The notes below the pieces were generated by a model, which saw nothing but the letters and a program-made list of their open reading frames with translations, searched no databases and was not told the DNA's origin. Below, piece after piece: positions 28,584 through 38,689 of a stretch of 64,000 nt of DNA. This stretch comes from Stenotrophomonas maltophilia. Lineage in GTDB: Bacteria > Pseudomonadota > Gammaproteobacteria > Xanthomonadales > Xanthomonadaceae. The stretch lies in assembly GCF_001676385.1 (NCBI RefSeq), contig NZ_LYVJ01000001.1, forward strand, positions 124,001-188,000, given 5' to 3'. Both the position numbers and the translations under genes were made by a program. Position 1 is the first letter of the stretch. The number at the start of each line of letters is the position of its first letter.

Positions 28584-29879
28584 ATGGCAGACCTTCTTTG
28601 GCAAAAGCCCGGCGTCGCTGTCGACGCCCAGATCCAGACTTTCCTCGCCGGCGACGACGTGATCCTCGACCGTGAGTTCTTCCTGCATGACATCGCCGCC
28701 AGTGCCGCGCATGCGCAGGGCCTGCAGCACATCGGCATCCTCAGCGCCGACGAACTGGCGGGCCTGCTGCGCGAGCTCGACATACTGGCGCAGGACTTCC
28801 GCCAAGGCCGCTTCGTGCTGGATACGCAGTACGAAGATGGCCACTCGGCGATCGAGGCGCGCCTGACCGAACGCCTGGGCGATGCCGGTCGCAAGATCCA
28901 CACCGGTCGCAGCCGCAACGACCAGATCCTGGTCGCCACGCGCCTGTGGTTGAAAGAGAAGCTGCAGCGCGTCGCCCAGCTCAGCGCCGAAGTGGCCAAG
29001 GTTGCGCTGGACCGGGCGCAGGCCGAGAAGGATCTGCCGATTCCCGGTTACACCCACATCCAGCGTGCCGTGGTGTCCTCGGCGGGCATGTGGTGGGCCG
29101 GCTGGGCCGAGGCCTTCATCGACAACGCCACCCGCGCGCGCGACACCCACGCGCTGATCGACGCCAACCCGCTCGGCACTGCCGCCGGCTACGGCGTCAA
29201 CCTGCCGCTGGACCGCGAGCACACCACGGCGGCGCTCGGCTTCGCACGCATGCAGGTCTCGCCGATCTACGCGCAGCTGTCGCGCGGCAAGTTCGAGCTG
29301 GCAGCGCTGGAAGCGCTCGGTGGCGCCACGTTGGACCTGCGCCGCATCGCCTGGGACCTGTCCCTGTTCACCAGTGCCGAGTTCGGCTTCGTGGCCTTGC
29401 CGGCGCAGTACACCACCGGTAGTTCGATCATGCCCAACAAGCGCAATCCGGACGTGATCGAACTGATGCGTGCAACGCATGCCAGCGTTGCGGCCGCACG
29501 CACCGAGATCGAGCAGCTGCTGTCGTTGCCGTCGGGCTACCACCGCGACCTGCAGTCGTCCAAGGGGGCCATCTTCCATGGCTTCGGGCGCGGCCTGGCC
29601 GCGCTGGAACTGCTGCCGGCATTGCTGGGCAACCTGGAATGGCGTGATGACAGGCTGCGCGCAGCGATCGACTCGGGCATGTATGCCACCGACCTCGCGG
29701 TGGAGGCCGCGGTTGCGGGTGTACCGTTCCGCGAGGCCTACAAGGCGGCCGCGGCGGGCGCAGACAGCGCAGGGCAGGGACGTACCCCGGAAGGAAGCCT
29801 GGCCGCGCGCGTGTCGCCGGGTTCGGCTGCCGATCTGCGCCTGGACGAGCTGCGCACACGCTGGCAGGCGCTGTCCTGA
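28584..29879 (+). CDS. argH: Argininosuccinate lyase
   Basis: Splits argininosuccinate to arginine and fumarate; 431 residues. The fumarase-superfamily signature is [20 protein letters not shown] (near residue 275). [18 protein letters not shown] and [16 protein letters not shown] are conserved active-site regions. [12 protein letters not shown]-terminus is present. Its stop codon overlaps the ATG of the cupin gene by 1 nt, continuing the operon. Confidence 0.95.
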   Translation: MADLLWQKPGVAVDAQIQTFLAGDDVILDREFFLHDIAASAAHAQGLQHIGILSADELAGLLRELDILAQDFRQGRFVLDTQYEDGHSAIEARLTERLGDAGRKIHTGRSRNDQILVATRLWLKEKLQRVAQLSAEVAKVALDRAQAEKDLPIPGYTHIQRAVVSSAGMWWAGWAEAFIDNATRARDTHALIDANPLGTAAGYGVNLPLDREHTTAALGFARMQVSPIYAQLSRGKFELAALEALGGATLDLRRIAWDLSLFTSAEFGFVALPAQYTTGSSIMPNKRNPDVIELMRATHASVAAARTEIEQLLSLPSGYHRDLQSSKGAIFHGFGRGLAALELLPALLGNLEWRDDRLRAAIDSGMYATDLAVEAAVAGVPFREAYKAAAAGADSAGQGRTPEGSLAARVSPGSAADLRLDELRTRWQALS

Positions 29880-30238
29880 TGAGCGCGGTCAGCACCTCCA
29901 CGGCCCGGCACTACACCTGGGGGGGGCGTTGCGACGGCTGGCACCTGCTGGATGTGCCGGACCTGAGCGTGATCGAAGAGAGGATGCCACCGGGTACCGC
30001 CGAGGCCCGCCATCGCCACCTGCGTTCGCGGCAGTTCTTCCGCGTGCTGGAAGGCGAGGCCGTGCTGGAACTGGATGGCACCGCGCACGTGCTGCGCAGC
30101 GGCGACGGGCTGCATGTGCCACCGGGCGCCGCGCACCAGATGCGCAACACTTCGGCGGCTGACGTCCATTTCCTGGTGGTTTCAGCACCGCACAGTCACG
30201 GTGACCGTGAACCCGTTCCGCTGGAGAATCCGCAATGA
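29879..30238 (+). CDS. Small cupin-domain protein
   Basis: A 119-residue single-domain cupin. The two metal motifs are RHRHLRSRQFFRVLEGEAVLELDG and HVPPGAAHQMRN, here somewhat degenerate (HRHLRSRQ, H at PGAAH). Such proteins usually bind a metal and a small ligand. It begins on the argH stop and ends overlapping the YciI-like gene, so it belongs to the arginine/proline transcription unit. The role is unknown. Confidence 0.8.
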   Translation: MSAVSTSTARHYTWGGRCDGWHLLDVPDLSVIEERMPPGTAEARHRHLRSRQFFRVLEGEAVLELDGTAHVLRSGDGLHVPPGAAHQMRNTSAADVHFLVVSAPHSHGDREPVPLENPQ

Positions 30239-30495
30239 GCACCGTGTACCTGGTCCTGGCCATGCGCCGACCGGATTTCAATGCCGCAGCCGTGCAACCG
30301 CACCGCGACTTCCTCGATGCTCTGCGTGAGCAGGGCCGGCTGCAGCTGACCGGCGGTTTCGCCGATGGCAGCGGCGGCGCCTACGTGCTGTGCAACGTGG
30401 AAAGCCTGGCGCAGGCGCAGGCCATCGTCGCCACCGACCCGCTGGTGACGATGCAGGCCTCCGACCTGACCGTGCACGAATGGAACACCCGCTGA
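30235..30495 (+). CDS. YciI-family protein
   Basis: An 86-residue YCII-related protein with the dimeric alpha+beta barrel fold expected. Conserved residues are the His in QPHRDFLDALREQGRL and the Asp in ATDPLVTMQASDLTVHEW. It overlaps the cupin gene by 4 nt and precedes proB by 11 nt. Small enzymes of this type have been seen in ring-cleaving or dehalogenating contexts, but no activity can be assigned here. Confidence 0.85.
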   Translation: MSTVYLVLAMRRPDFNAAAVQPHRDFLDALREQGRLQLTGGFADGSGGAYVLCNVESLAQAQAIVATDPLVTMQASDLTVHEWNTR

Positions 30496-30506
30496 GGCCC
30501 TGATCG

Positions 30507-31664
30507 ATGACCCTGCATGCTCCCCACGTCGCCTCGCCGTTCCCCGAACAGGCGCTGCCGCCGTGGCGGCGTGCGGTGCTGAAGGTCGGCAGCAGCCTGC
30601 TCGCGGCCGATGGCGGCGGCCTGTCGCCGCGCCACGCGCTCGGCCTGGCGCAGTTCGTTTCGGCCAACGTGCTGGCCGGGCGCGAGGTAGTGATCGTTTC
30701 GTCGGGTGCGGTCGCTGCCGGGCGCGCGATCCTGCCGCGGGCCGATGAACCCGGTGCGGCAATGGCCGCCCGGCAGGCCCTGGCAGCGCTCGGCCAGGCC
30801 CAGCTGATCGGTCTCTGGCAGCGCTTCTTCGAGCGCCCGGTGGCGCAGGTGCTGCTGACCCACGACGATCTGCGCAACCGCCGGCGCTACCTCAATGCGC
30901 GCGCCACGCTGACTGAACTACTGCGCCTGGGCGCGCTGCCGGTGGTCAACGAGAACGACACCGTGTCGGTGGACGAGCTCAAGCTTGGAGACAACGACAA
31001 TCTGGCCGCGACGGTGGCGGCACTGGTCGATGCCGATGCGCTGTTCATCGCCACCGATATCGACGGGTTGTTCAGTGCCGACCCGCGGACAGTGGCCGAT
31101 GCGCGGCCGCTGCACGACGTGCCGGAACTGAACGAGCAGGTGCTGGCGATGGCCGGTGGCGCCGGCTCGCGCGCCGGCACCGGCGGCATGCGAACCAAGC
31201 TGGAGGCGGCAGCCAAGGCCGGTCGCCTCGGCATGGAGACTTACCTGTTCAATGGCCGCAGCGGCGAAGTCGTGCGCGCGCTGGCGCAGGACCGCCTGTT
31301 CGGGACCCGTATCCGCGCCGCGCGCAGCCGCGAGGCGGCCCGCAAGCACTGGCTGCGGCACGCACCGCTGGCCGAGGGCGCGATCCTGATCGATGCAGGT
31401 GCCGCGCAGGCGATGCGCGAGAAGGGGGCCTCGCTGCTGCCCGGTGGCATCACCGGCGCGGAGGGCGGGTTCCGCCGTGGTGACATGGTGCAGGTGTGCT
31501 GGAATGCGCCGCAGGGCCGTGTCTGCGTTGCCCGAGGTGTAAGCCAGTACGCGGCCGACGACGTACGACGCATTGCCGGCCGTCATTCGCGCGACATCCA
31601 GGCCGTGCTCGGCTACAACTATGGTGGCAGTGTCGTCCATCGTGACGACCTGGTGCTGCCCTGA
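30507..31664 (+). CDS. proB: Glutamate 5-kinase
   Basis: First enzyme of proline synthesis, phosphorylating glutamate; 385 residues. The kinase domain shows [43 protein letters not shown] and [18 protein letters not shown]-terminal PUA domain (about 285-370) is present, as in E. coli ProB; it contains [13 protein letters not shown] and [13 protein letters not shown]. The neighbour proA channels the unstable gamma-glutamyl phosphate. Confidence 0.96.
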   Translation: MTLHAPHVASPFPEQALPPWRRAVLKVGSSLLAADGGGLSPRHALGLAQFVSANVLAGREVVIVSSGAVAAGRAILPRADEPGAAMAARQALAALGQAQLIGLWQRFFERPVAQVLLTHDDLRNRRRYLNARATLTELLRLGALPVVNENDTVSVDELKLGDNDNLAATVAALVDADALFIATDIDGLFSADPRTVADARPLHDVPELNEQVLAMAGGAGSRAGTGGMRTKLEAAAKAGRLGMETYLFNGRSGEVVRALAQDRLFGTRIRAARSREAARKHWLRHAPLAEGAILIDAGAAQAMREKGASLLPGGITGAEGGFRRGDMVQVCWNAPQGRVCVARGVSQYAADDVRRIAGRHSRDIQAVLGYNYGGSVVHRDDLVLP

Positions 31665-31684
31665 TCCGTTTGAAGGACACCCTC

Positions 31685-32932
31685 ATGAGCGACATCGAAA
31701 CGCAGGCGCGCGCCTGCCGTGACGCGGCCCAGATCGTTGCCGGCCTTGGCAGCGAGGCGCGCCGTACGCTGCTGCTGGCGATGGCCCAGGCGTTGGAAGT
31801 GAACGCGGGGCGGATCCTGGCCGGCAATGCGCGTGACCTCGCCGCCGCGCGCGACAAGGGCGTTGGCAGTGCGATGCTCGATCGCCTCGCACTGGATCCG
31901 GCGCGTCTGTTCGCGATGGCCGAGGCCGTGCGCGAGGTGGCCGCGTTGCCCGATCCGGTCGGCCAGGTGACCCGCGACGACATGCGCCCGAACGGCATCC
32001 GCGTGCAGAAGGTGCGCGTGCCGCTGGGCGTGATCGCGATGATCTACGAGGCGCGGCCGAACGTGACCGCCGAAGCCGCCGCGCTGTGCCTGAAAGCCGG
32101 TAATGGCGTGACCCTGCGTGGCGGTTCCGAAGCGATCCATTCCAACACCGCCATTGCCCAGGCGCTGGCCGGCGCCCTGCAGGCCAACGGCGTGCCACCG
32201 GCCGCGGTGACCGTGCTGACCGACCTGCGCCGTGAAGCGATGCTGGAGCTGCTGCAGCTGCACGAGCTGATCGACCTGGCGATCCCGCGTGGAGGCGAAG
32301 GCCTCATCCGCTTCGTCGCCGAACATGCACGGGTGCCGGTGATCAAGCACTACAAGGGCGTCTGCCATCTGTTCGTGGATGCGAGTGCCGATCCCGGCAA
32401 GGCCATCGACCTGCTGGTGGACGGCAAGTGCAGCCGCCCGGCGGCCTGCAATTCGCTGGAGACCCTGCTGGTGCATCGTGATGTGGCCGGAACGTTCCTG
32501 CCGCGGGTGGCGCAGGCACTGGGCGAACGTGGCGTGCAGCTGCGCGCCGACGAGCGTGCGCAGCCGTTGTTGCCGGGCAGCACCAGGGCCACCGTGGATG
32601 ACTATGCCGCCGAGTTCCTCGACCTGGTGCTGGCGGTACGCGTGGTCGATGACCTCGACGCCGCCATCGCGCATATCCGGACCTACACCTCCGACCACAC
32701 CGAGGTGATTGCCACCGAGGATCCCGGCCATGCCGAGCGCTTCGTCAATGCACTGCGTTCGGCGGTGGTGATGGTCAATGCCTCGTCGCGCTTTTCCGAT
32801 GGCGGCCAGCTCGGGCTGGGCAGCGAGATCGGCATCTCCACCACGCGCCTGCATGCCTATGGCCCGATGGGACTGGAGGCACTCACGGTCGAACGCTTCG
32901 TGGTGCGCGGCGAAGGGCAGACCCGCAGCTGA
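31685..32932 (+). CDS. proA: Gamma-glutamyl phosphate reductase
   Basis: NADPH-dependent enzyme reducing glutamyl phosphate to glutamate semialdehyde; 415 residues. [20 protein letters not shown] and GGSEAIHSN bind cofactor; the catalytic Cys lies in [35 protein letters not shown] is the C-terminal signature. I use ATG 31685 (MSDIETQAR); an ATG at 31670 is possible. It follows proB after 20 nt and is the last gene of the cluster. Confidence 0.96.
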   Translation: MSDIETQARACRDAAQIVAGLGSEARRTLLLAMAQALEVNAGRILAGNARDLAAARDKGVGSAMLDRLALDPARLFAMAEAVREVAALPDPVGQVTRDDMRPNGIRVQKVRVPLGVIAMIYEARPNVTAEAAALCLKAGNGVTLRGGSEAIHSNTAIAQALAGALQANGVPPAAVTVLTDLRREAMLELLQLHELIDLAIPRGGEGLIRFVAEHARVPVIKHYKGVCHLFVDASADPGKAIDLLVDGKCSRPAACNSLETLLVHRDVAGTFLPRVAQALGERGVQLRADERAQPLLPGSTRATVDDYAAEFLDLVLAVRVVDDLDAAIAHIRTYTSDHTEVIATEDPGHAERFVNALRSAVVMVNASSRFSDGGQLGLGSEIGISTTRLHAYGPMGLEALTVERFVVRGEGQTRS

Positions 32933-32940
32933 ACAGCAAG

Positions 32941-33002
32941 GCCACCGGGCATGGCCCGGTGCTACCGCCCCCCGTCGGGCAGCGCCGGGTGATGCCCGGC
33001 GA
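32941..33002. repeat. Two REP-type hairpins between proA and pgaD
   Basis: GCCACCGGGCATGGCCCGGTGC with trailing TAC at 32941-32965, then CGCCGGGTGATGCCCGGCG at about 32984-33002. They separate convergent genes and may act as a bidirectional transcript end. Confidence 0.65.
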
Positions 33003-33011
33003 AACCCGGAT

Positions 33012-33482
33012 TCACACCACCTCGCGGCGGATGCCCACCGGGCGCGCGTGATCATCCATGTGCAGGGTTGCGGCCTTGCAGCCCACCAACCGTTCGGCCA
33101 GGCCGGTGCTGGCGCCCAGATCGGCCGCTACCTCGTTGAGGGTGGCGAGTGGCTGTGGCAGGCGACGATCCTGGCCGCGGAAGCGCGCGCGATTGTATTC
33201 GGCCCAGGTGATCAGCAGCAGCGACGCGCACAGCAGCATCAGCGGCAGGGCCACCAGCACATACGGGTCGAACTGGTTCTGGCGTTCATACAGCTGCTGC
33301 CAGGCCAGCTGCCCGCCGACAAGCCATGAAAACAGCGTGACCAGCGGCGCCCACAGGTAGAAGTAGAACCCCCAGAATGCGATCGTCACGAAGCCCCAGG
33401 CGGTACGCTGGAAGCGTGGCTGGCGATGCGGCTTGCGGATCATCCGCGAGTCGAAGCGGTTGGACGGGCGTTGTGCGTTCAT
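33012..33482 (-). CDS. pgaD: PgaD-like subunit of poly-N-acetylglucosamine synthase
   Basis: Small inner-membrane partner of the glycosyltransferase PgaC; in E. coli PgaC/PgaD together bind cyclic-di-GMP. The protein has 156 residues with two hydrophobic segments (WGFVTIAFWGFYFYLWAPLV and YVLVALPLMLLCASLLLITW in outline). It is the last gene of pgaABCD and overlaps pgaC by 4 nt, which is the main support for the call because PgaD sequence is weakly conserved. Confidence 0.85.
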   Translation of the reverse strand: MNAQRPSNRFDSRMIRKPHRQPRFQRTAWGFVTIAFWGFYFYLWAPLVTLFSWLVGGQLAWQQLYERQNQFDPYVLVALPLMLLCASLLLITWAEYNRARFRGQDRRLPQPLATLNEVAADLGASTGLAERLVGCKAATLHMDDHARPVGIRREVV

Positions 33483-34729
33483 CGGATTCCCCGGTCGGGA
33501 CTGGTCCAGGTGGCGCGCCTGCTGCGACGGCGCAGCAGTGTCTTCGGCAACGCCACCAGGGTGGTGGAAAGGCTGATCAGCCAGTACGCCATCGGATACC
33601 AGATGACCCAGAAGTAGTTGCGTCCAATCTGTGTTTCGTACCTTCGGTCGATGATCAGGCTGCTGGCGAACTGCAGCAGGCAGACCAGCGCCAGGATCAC
33701 GCCGTGCCACTGCGGAAGCAGGCTGGCGATGTAGAGTTGCGGGGGCAGGTCGATGAACTTGCCCAGTGCCCAGAGCACCACGATGAACAGCATGGTGTAG
33801 GCCCAGATCACGCTCAGCACGTATTCCAGCAACACGCCCCACATGCGCCGCTCCTTCCAGTGCAGCAGCGAGCGCGCATGGCGCAGCATCACTTCAACGC
33901 CACCCTGCGCCCAGCGCAGCCGCTGCCGCCACAGGCCTTTCAGGGTTTCCGGCATCAGGATGAAGCACAGGGCGTTGGGCTCGTAGCGGATATCCCAGTG
34001 CGCGCGCTGCAGGCGCCAGCTGATGTCGATGTCCTCGGTGACCATGTCATCCGACCACCAGCCCACCTGGTGCAGGGCGGTACGCCGGAAGCCGGCAATC
34101 ACTCCGGAAATGGTGAAGATGCGCCCGTACACGCGCTGCGCGCGCTTGATCATGCCGATGATCGAGGAGAACTCAGCGACCTGCAGGCGGCCGAGCAGGG
34201 TGGAGCGGTTGCGGATGCGCGGATTGCCGGTGACCGCGCCGACCCGGTTGCCACTGACCAGGTGCCAGACCATCCAGTGCAGCGCGTGCTCCTCCAGCAT
34301 CGCGTCGCCGTCGATGCACACCAGGTACTCCGAACGCGCCGCCAGCGCACCCATGCGCAGGGCGTTGGCCTTGCCCAGGTTGCGGTCCAGGTGCAGCACC
34401 CGCAGCCGCGGATGCTTCGCGGCCAGTGCATCCAGGCGGGCGCCGGTATCGTCGCTGCTGCCGTCGTCGATGGCGATCACTTCGTAGTCGGCCGGATAGC
34501 GCTGCGCCAGCGCAGAGCCGAGCGTGTCGTCCAGGTTCTCCGATTCGTTGTGGCAGGGAATCAGCAGGCTCGCGAAGGGAGGCTCGACCATCAGCGGTGG
34601 ATCGTTGCGCGGGCGCGAATATCGTTCGCGGCGGAAGTAGTAGTACAGGCCGCCGGACATCCAGAAGAACGCCATGACCATCGGGTAATAGAAGGCGAAC
34701 TGGAACAGGATCTGCAGGAGCGGATGCAT
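33479..34729 (-). CDS. pgaC: Poly-beta-1,6-N-acetylglucosamine synthase PgaC
   Basis: Membrane GT2 glycosyltransferase polymerising UDP-GlcNAc; 416 residues. Transferase motifs are IAIDDGSSDDT, VCIDGDAML (DxD-like), DMVTEDIDISW and the QRLRW element (WRQRLRWAQGG). Hydrophobic segments lie at the N-terminus and in the last third. I choose the ATG at 34729 (MHPLLQILFQ); a GTG two codons upstream is possible. The longer frame upstream is inside pgaB. pgaB ends 8 nt before this start. Confidence 0.95.
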   Translation of the reverse strand: MHPLLQILFQFAFYYPMVMAFFWMSGGLYYYFRRERYSRPRNDPPLMVEPPFASLLIPCHNESENLDDTLGSALAQRYPADYEVIAIDDGSSDDTGARLDALAAKHPRLRVLHLDRNLGKANALRMGALAARSEYLVCIDGDAMLEEHALHWMVWHLVSGNRVGAVTGNPRIRNRSTLLGRLQVAEFSSIIGMIKRAQRVYGRIFTISGVIAGFRRTALHQVGWWSDDMVTEDIDISWRLQRAHWDIRYEPNALCFILMPETLKGLWRQRLRWAQGGVEVMLRHARSLLHWKERRMWGVLLEYVLSVIWAYTMLFIVVLWALGKFIDLPPQLYIASLLPQWHGVILALVCLLQFASSLIIDRRYETQIGRNYFWVIWYPMAYWLISLSTTLVALPKTLLRRRSRRATWTSPDRGIR

Positions 34730-34736
34730 GTCCACG

Positions 34737-36620
34737 TCACTTCTCCGGGTACGGGAAGTTGCCGGCGGACATCGCCGCACGGGCATCGTGGGTGGAGGGC
34801 TGGTCGGCGATGAAATCATCCGGGTACCAGGCGAAATGGTGCACTCCCTGCGCCTGCAGCTGGCGGATCTGCGCGCGCAGGCGCGTGGCGGGTATCGGCT
34901 GGCCGCTGCGCCAGTCCACGGTCTGCAGCTCGAACAGCGTGTGTTGCAGCTGCGGGTCATGCGTTCGTACCGCGGCCAGCAGCTGATCGAGCCAGCGCTC
35001 GGGGTGCTTGCTCCCTTCCATCCAGGGCATCGCCATCAGCGCAGTCTGGTCGTAGGCCTTGTTGAACAGGTCCAGGCGCTGCGCGAACCAGGCTTCGCTC
35101 TGCGGGTTCAGTACCGGCTCGGCATACAGGTTGCGCACCGTGGCCAGCTTCGGCCGCCACCGTTGCGCGCTGTCGCGCAGCGCCAGGGTGAAATCGATCA
35201 GCGCCCGCGTACGCGCGTCGCCGCCTCCGGCGGCCAGCGCCGGCAGCTCGCTGTCGCGCAGGTAGCCGTCGTCATGGAACAGCAGGCCCTCGAAGTAGGA
35301 GTTGACCGCCAGGTCCTCGTAGATGTCGAGCATGATCCGGCGGGCCTCCGGCCGGGTGAAGTCCAGCCGGTACATGCCGTCCGCCTCGCCGTTGTGGATC
35401 GCCAGTGCCGTGCGCCTCGCGGGGTCGGGCAGCTCGAAGCCGAGCACCGGCAACCATGCGTAGACCTTCACCCCTGCGCGGGATTTCAGCTGCCAGGCGA
35501 CGCGGCTGAACAGGTCCGCGCGCATCGGCATGTGCCGGTTGGGGAAGTACAGCGCATCGGCGGTGTTGTTGCCGTCCGGGTCGGCGAACGCCTGCAGGTA
35601 GACATGGGTCGGGGCGATGCGCTTGACCCGCTCGATCAGGGCATCAAGGTTGCGTGCCTGCTGGGCCGGGTCCGCGTCGTAGACAGCATCCAGGTCGATC
35701 TGCAGGGCGCGGATGCCGTCGAGCGCGATGTCCCGGCGCAACTCGTAGGCCAGTCCTTCCACGGTCGGGTTGTCGCTGACGAGGAAACGCGCCAGTCCGT
35801 GCAGGTCGCTGGCCACCGGCGTGCTGCGGCCTTCCAGGTCGAACGAAACCGCCATGCCCAGCTGCTCGGCGATATCGTTGCTCAGCTGGTTGTAGGCGGC
35901 ATAGGGCCAGACGATGGCACGCGGGCGCACGCCAAGATGCATCTGGATGCGCTCGACGCTGCGCTGGAGATCGGCGCGCAGCCGCTGCCCGTACTCGGCT
36001 TCGGTTTCATAGCTGCGCGTGGCCGGATTGTAGATGCGGGTCACCACGGCGGGCGTGGAATTGCCTTGCGGATTGGCAAGTACGCCGTGATGCAGGTTGT
36101 CGGTATGGCTGGCCACCTCGATCAGGCCGCTGTCGTGCATCTGCTTGAGCTGCGCCCAGGTCAGGAAGTCGTCGTGGCCGAACGGGCGGTAGCCGTAGTC
36201 GATGGTGCGCCCGGCGGGCATGTCCACATAGTCGGTGATCACCGCTACCAGGGCCGGATAGCGATACGCCTGCAGCAGCGGGAAGGCCTTGTCGTAGACG
36301 CTGCGCAGGCCGTCGTCGAAGGTCAGCAGCACCGGCTTCGGGGGCAGCACGGCGCGGCCCTTCGAGGCGTCGATCACCTGCGACAGCGACACCGGGTGAT
36401 ACCCGTGCGCGCCCAGCCAGTCCAGGTGCGCGGCGAAGTTCTGCGTGCTCACCGCATAGGTATCGGCGTCGCCCTTGGCGGCTACCTGGTCGCGGATATC
36501 GTGGTAGCTGAGGATCAGCAGGCCATTGTCGATTGCGTCGAGCTGGACGGCCTGCTGCGCGGTGGCCGGTGCCGCGCCGGCCAGCAGCAGGAACACGATC
36601 AGTTGCAGGATGCGGGCCAT
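34737..36620 (-). CDS. pgaB: Poly-beta-1,6-GlcNAc N-deacetylase PgaB
   Basis: Periplasmic deacetylase required for export of the polymer; 627 residues. A signal peptide covers about 1-21 (LQLIVFLLLAGAAPATA). The CE4 domain shows LSYHDIRD, LLTFDDGLRSVYDKAF, the metal-binding His pair in ASHTDNLHHG and WPYAAYNQL. The C-terminal half (from about 310) matches the PgaB glycoside-hydrolase-like domain, with FHDDGYLRD and MPWMEGSKHPERWL. It follows pgaA by 1 nt. Confidence 0.95.
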   Translation of the reverse strand: MARILQLIVFLLLAGAAPATAQQAVQLDAIDNGLLILSYHDIRDQVAAKGDADTYAVSTQNFAAHLDWLGAHGYHPVSLSQVIDASKGRAVLPPKPVLLTFDDGLRSVYDKAFPLLQAYRYPALVAVITDYVDMPAGRTIDYGYRPFGHDDFLTWAQLKQMHDSGLIEVASHTDNLHHGVLANPQGNSTPAVVTRIYNPATRSYETEAEYGQRLRADLQRSVERIQMHLGVRPRAIVWPYAAYNQLSNDIAEQLGMAVSFDLEGRSTPVASDLHGLARFLVSDNPTVEGLAYELRRDIALDGIRALQIDLDAVYDADPAQQARNLDALIERVKRIAPTHVYLQAFADPDGNNTADALYFPNRHMPMRADLFSRVAWQLKSRAGVKVYAWLPVLGFELPDPARRTALAIHNGEADGMYRLDFTRPEARRIMLDIYEDLAVNSYFEGLLFHDDGYLRDSELPALAAGGGDARTRALIDFTLALRDSAQRWRPKLATVRNLYAEPVLNPQSEAWFAQRLDLFNKAYDQTALMAMPWMEGSKHPERWLDQLLAAVRTHDPQLQHTLFELQTVDWRSGQPIPATRLRAQIRQLQAQGVHHFAWYPDDFIADQPSTHDARAAMSAGNFPYPEK

Positions 36621-36621
36621 G

Positions 36622-38649
36622 TCAGTCTCCCCAGCGCAGTGCGGCTTCGAAGCCGATATGGCGCTCGCGGTGGCCGTCGTAGACGGGCCGCGACCAGCGC
36701 ACGCCGTACTCGAACACGCGGCCCGGGCCGAACTGCCACTCGTGCAGGTAGGACACCGAAGGCACCAGCGCGCTGCCATGGCCGTCCTGCCAGTAGTCGC
36801 CCAGCGAGACGGTCAGCCGGTGCCGGAAATGCCGCTCGTAGTGCCGCCACAGCTGCTGGTCGATACGCAGGCCGATCTCGACCATGCGGTCGCGCGCCGG
36901 ATTGAAGTAAGGCGCATCGTCACGGCTGCCGCGGCTGGCGTAGGCGCTGGCCAACCCATCGATCAGCCAGCGCGGGCGGGTCAGCAGGCGCTGTTCCAGG
37001 GCCGTGCCGAACAGTTCGCGATGGTTGCCATCCTCGTAGCGGAAGCGGCTGGCGCCGAAGGTCCAGTGGGTACGTTCGCTGCGCCGGTAGGCGACCTGGG
37101 CGCCCACGCTGTCGGCGGTGATGCCGGCGGCCCGTGCCTGCATCGAGGCTTCCGGGTCGTTGCGCGCGGCCACCAGCCCGGCATGCCACGCGTCGTTGAA
37201 CTGCCAGCCGACGCCCACGCGCAGGCCGGTATCACCGATGTGGTCATTGGCACGCAGTACCGCCGCTTCCGCGTCCAGTCGCCCGAAGCGGTAGCGCACG
37301 CCGGCGCCCAGCCACAGCGGGTCGATGCGCTGGTCCTGGAAGTCGACCGAGCGCCGTTCGGCGAGGGCGAACAGCCGCCAGCGGTCGTCAAGCACCGGCG
37401 TCTGCACTTCCATGCCGTAGCGCCGGTCGTTGTTGCCCAGGGGCGAAATGCCGCCGCCGCCGGAGCTGCGGCCGATGTCGGTCCATGCCTTCAGCTGCCA
37501 CCCGCGATGCGCGCGCCAGGCCTGGTCCATGCGGCGGACGGCAGGCTGGGTGGGATAGCGTGCAACCAGATCGTCGTGCAATGGCCGCGCCAGGTCATCG
37601 CGCTGCAGCGCGACATAGGCCTCTTCCATGCCCAGCCTGGCTTCGATGTCGCGCGGGTCCAGCACATGCGCCATCTGCTGCCGCTGCAGCGCCCTGCGTG
37701 GCCAACCGCGCATCATGTACACGCTGCCCAACGCGCTCTGCAGGCCGCCGTTGCCCGGCGCAATGTCGACCATCGACTCCAGGTCGCGTTGTGCGGTGGG
37801 CAGGTCACCGCTGTAGGCGCGCACCATGGCCAGGTTGAGGTCGGCTTCGTAACGCGACCAGTTCGCATATGGCGACTTGCCGTTGCTCCAGCGCCATGGT
37901 GGCTCCTTGTCGTGCCATGCCTGCAGCAGGTCGATGGCCTTTTCCTGCTGTTCGCTTTCCAGGTAGGCATAGGCCAGTTCCGAGCGCGAGGCATCGCGCG
38001 TGGGGTCGCCGGCCACGGCCGCCTGCAGCACCGGAATGGCTTCCTCCGGATGCAGGGTGCCCATCAATGAGTCCCCGACGGCAGGCAGCACGTAGTCGGG
38101 AAGGGAGTGGCCTTCGGCCTGCAGTGCGCGGGCTTCCTCGCGTACCTCCGCGTGACGACCCAGCCGGTTGAGCAGGATCAGCCGGTCCATGCGGATTCGC
38201 AGGGGGGCCTGGCCGGGGGGCGTGCCTTCGCGGCCCAGGTAGCGCTGCATGCGGGCCAAGGTGGATTCGGCTTCTTGCAGGCGACTGTCTTCGCTGCTGC
38301 TGTAGGCCAGGCTCCAGGCCACCAGCTTGGCCAGATAATCGCCTTCCAGGCGTTGCCTCTGGGCCTCATCGAACAGCTCTGGGCGCTGCTGGTACAGCTC
38401 CCAGGCGCGCCAGGCGTTGCCGATGTCACCCAGGGTCAGCACGCGCAGCTTGAACAACAGGTCGTCGTTGGGCTGTTGTTGGCTGGCACGCTCGATTGCG
38501 CCCAGCGCATCCAGCCAGCGCGCCTGGTCGCGATAGCGGCCGATGTCGGCCAGGGCCGCGTCGCGATCAGGCGCGGCGGCGCTGCTGGCCCAGGCCAGGG
38601 GAGTGCAGGCGAGGCCGACGCAGAGCGCCAGCCGACAGTGAACGACCAT
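36622..38649 (-). CDS. pgaA: Poly-beta-1,6-GlcNAc export porin PgaA
   Basis: Outer-membrane exporter of the polysaccharide, 675 residues. A signal peptide is present (LALCVGLACTPLAWA). Residues ~30-330 are helical TPR-like repeats (for example ALDPTRDASRSELAYAYLES in outline), and the C-terminal ~300 residues are beta-barrel-like with aromatic-ended strands and a terminal RHIGFEAALRWGD. First gene of pgaABCD; a CRP/Clp-type palindrome ends 41 nt upstream of its ATG. Confidence 0.92.
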   Translation of the reverse strand: MVVHCRLALCVGLACTPLAWASSAAAPDRDAALADIGRYRDQARWLDALGAIERASQQQPNDDLLFKLRVLTLGDIGNAWRAWELYQQRPELFDEAQRQRLEGDYLAKLVAWSLAYSSSEDSRLQEAESTLARMQRYLGREGTPPGQAPLRIRMDRLILLNRLGRHAEVREEARALQAEGHSLPDYVLPAVGDSLMGTLHPEEAIPVLQAAVAGDPTRDASRSELAYAYLESEQQEKAIDLLQAWHDKEPPWRWSNGKSPYANWSRYEADLNLAMVRAYSGDLPTAQRDLESMVDIAPGNGGLQSALGSVYMMRGWPRRALQRQQMAHVLDPRDIEARLGMEEAYVALQRDDLARPLHDDLVARYPTQPAVRRMDQAWRAHRGWQLKAWTDIGRSSGGGGISPLGNNDRRYGMEVQTPVLDDRWRLFALAERRSVDFQDQRIDPLWLGAGVRYRFGRLDAEAAVLRANDHIGDTGLRVGVGWQFNDAWHAGLVAARNDPEASMQARAAGITADSVGAQVAYRRSERTHWTFGASRFRYEDGNHRELFGTALEQRLLTRPRWLIDGLASAYASRGSRDDAPYFNPARDRMVEIGLRIDQQLWRHYERHFRHRLTVSLGDYWQDGHGSALVPSVSYLHEWQFGPGRVFEYGVRWSRPVYDGHRERHIGFEAALRWGD

Positions 38650-38689
38650 TGAGGACCCCCTTGGCTTCCGAACCAGACACCCTGTGAAA

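Noticed and set aside
34728..38070. Long plus-strand frames opposite pgaB and pgaA
   Set aside because: High-GC shadow frames on the reverse strand of genes with clear signal peptides, CE4 and GT2 motifs; no independent coding evidence.
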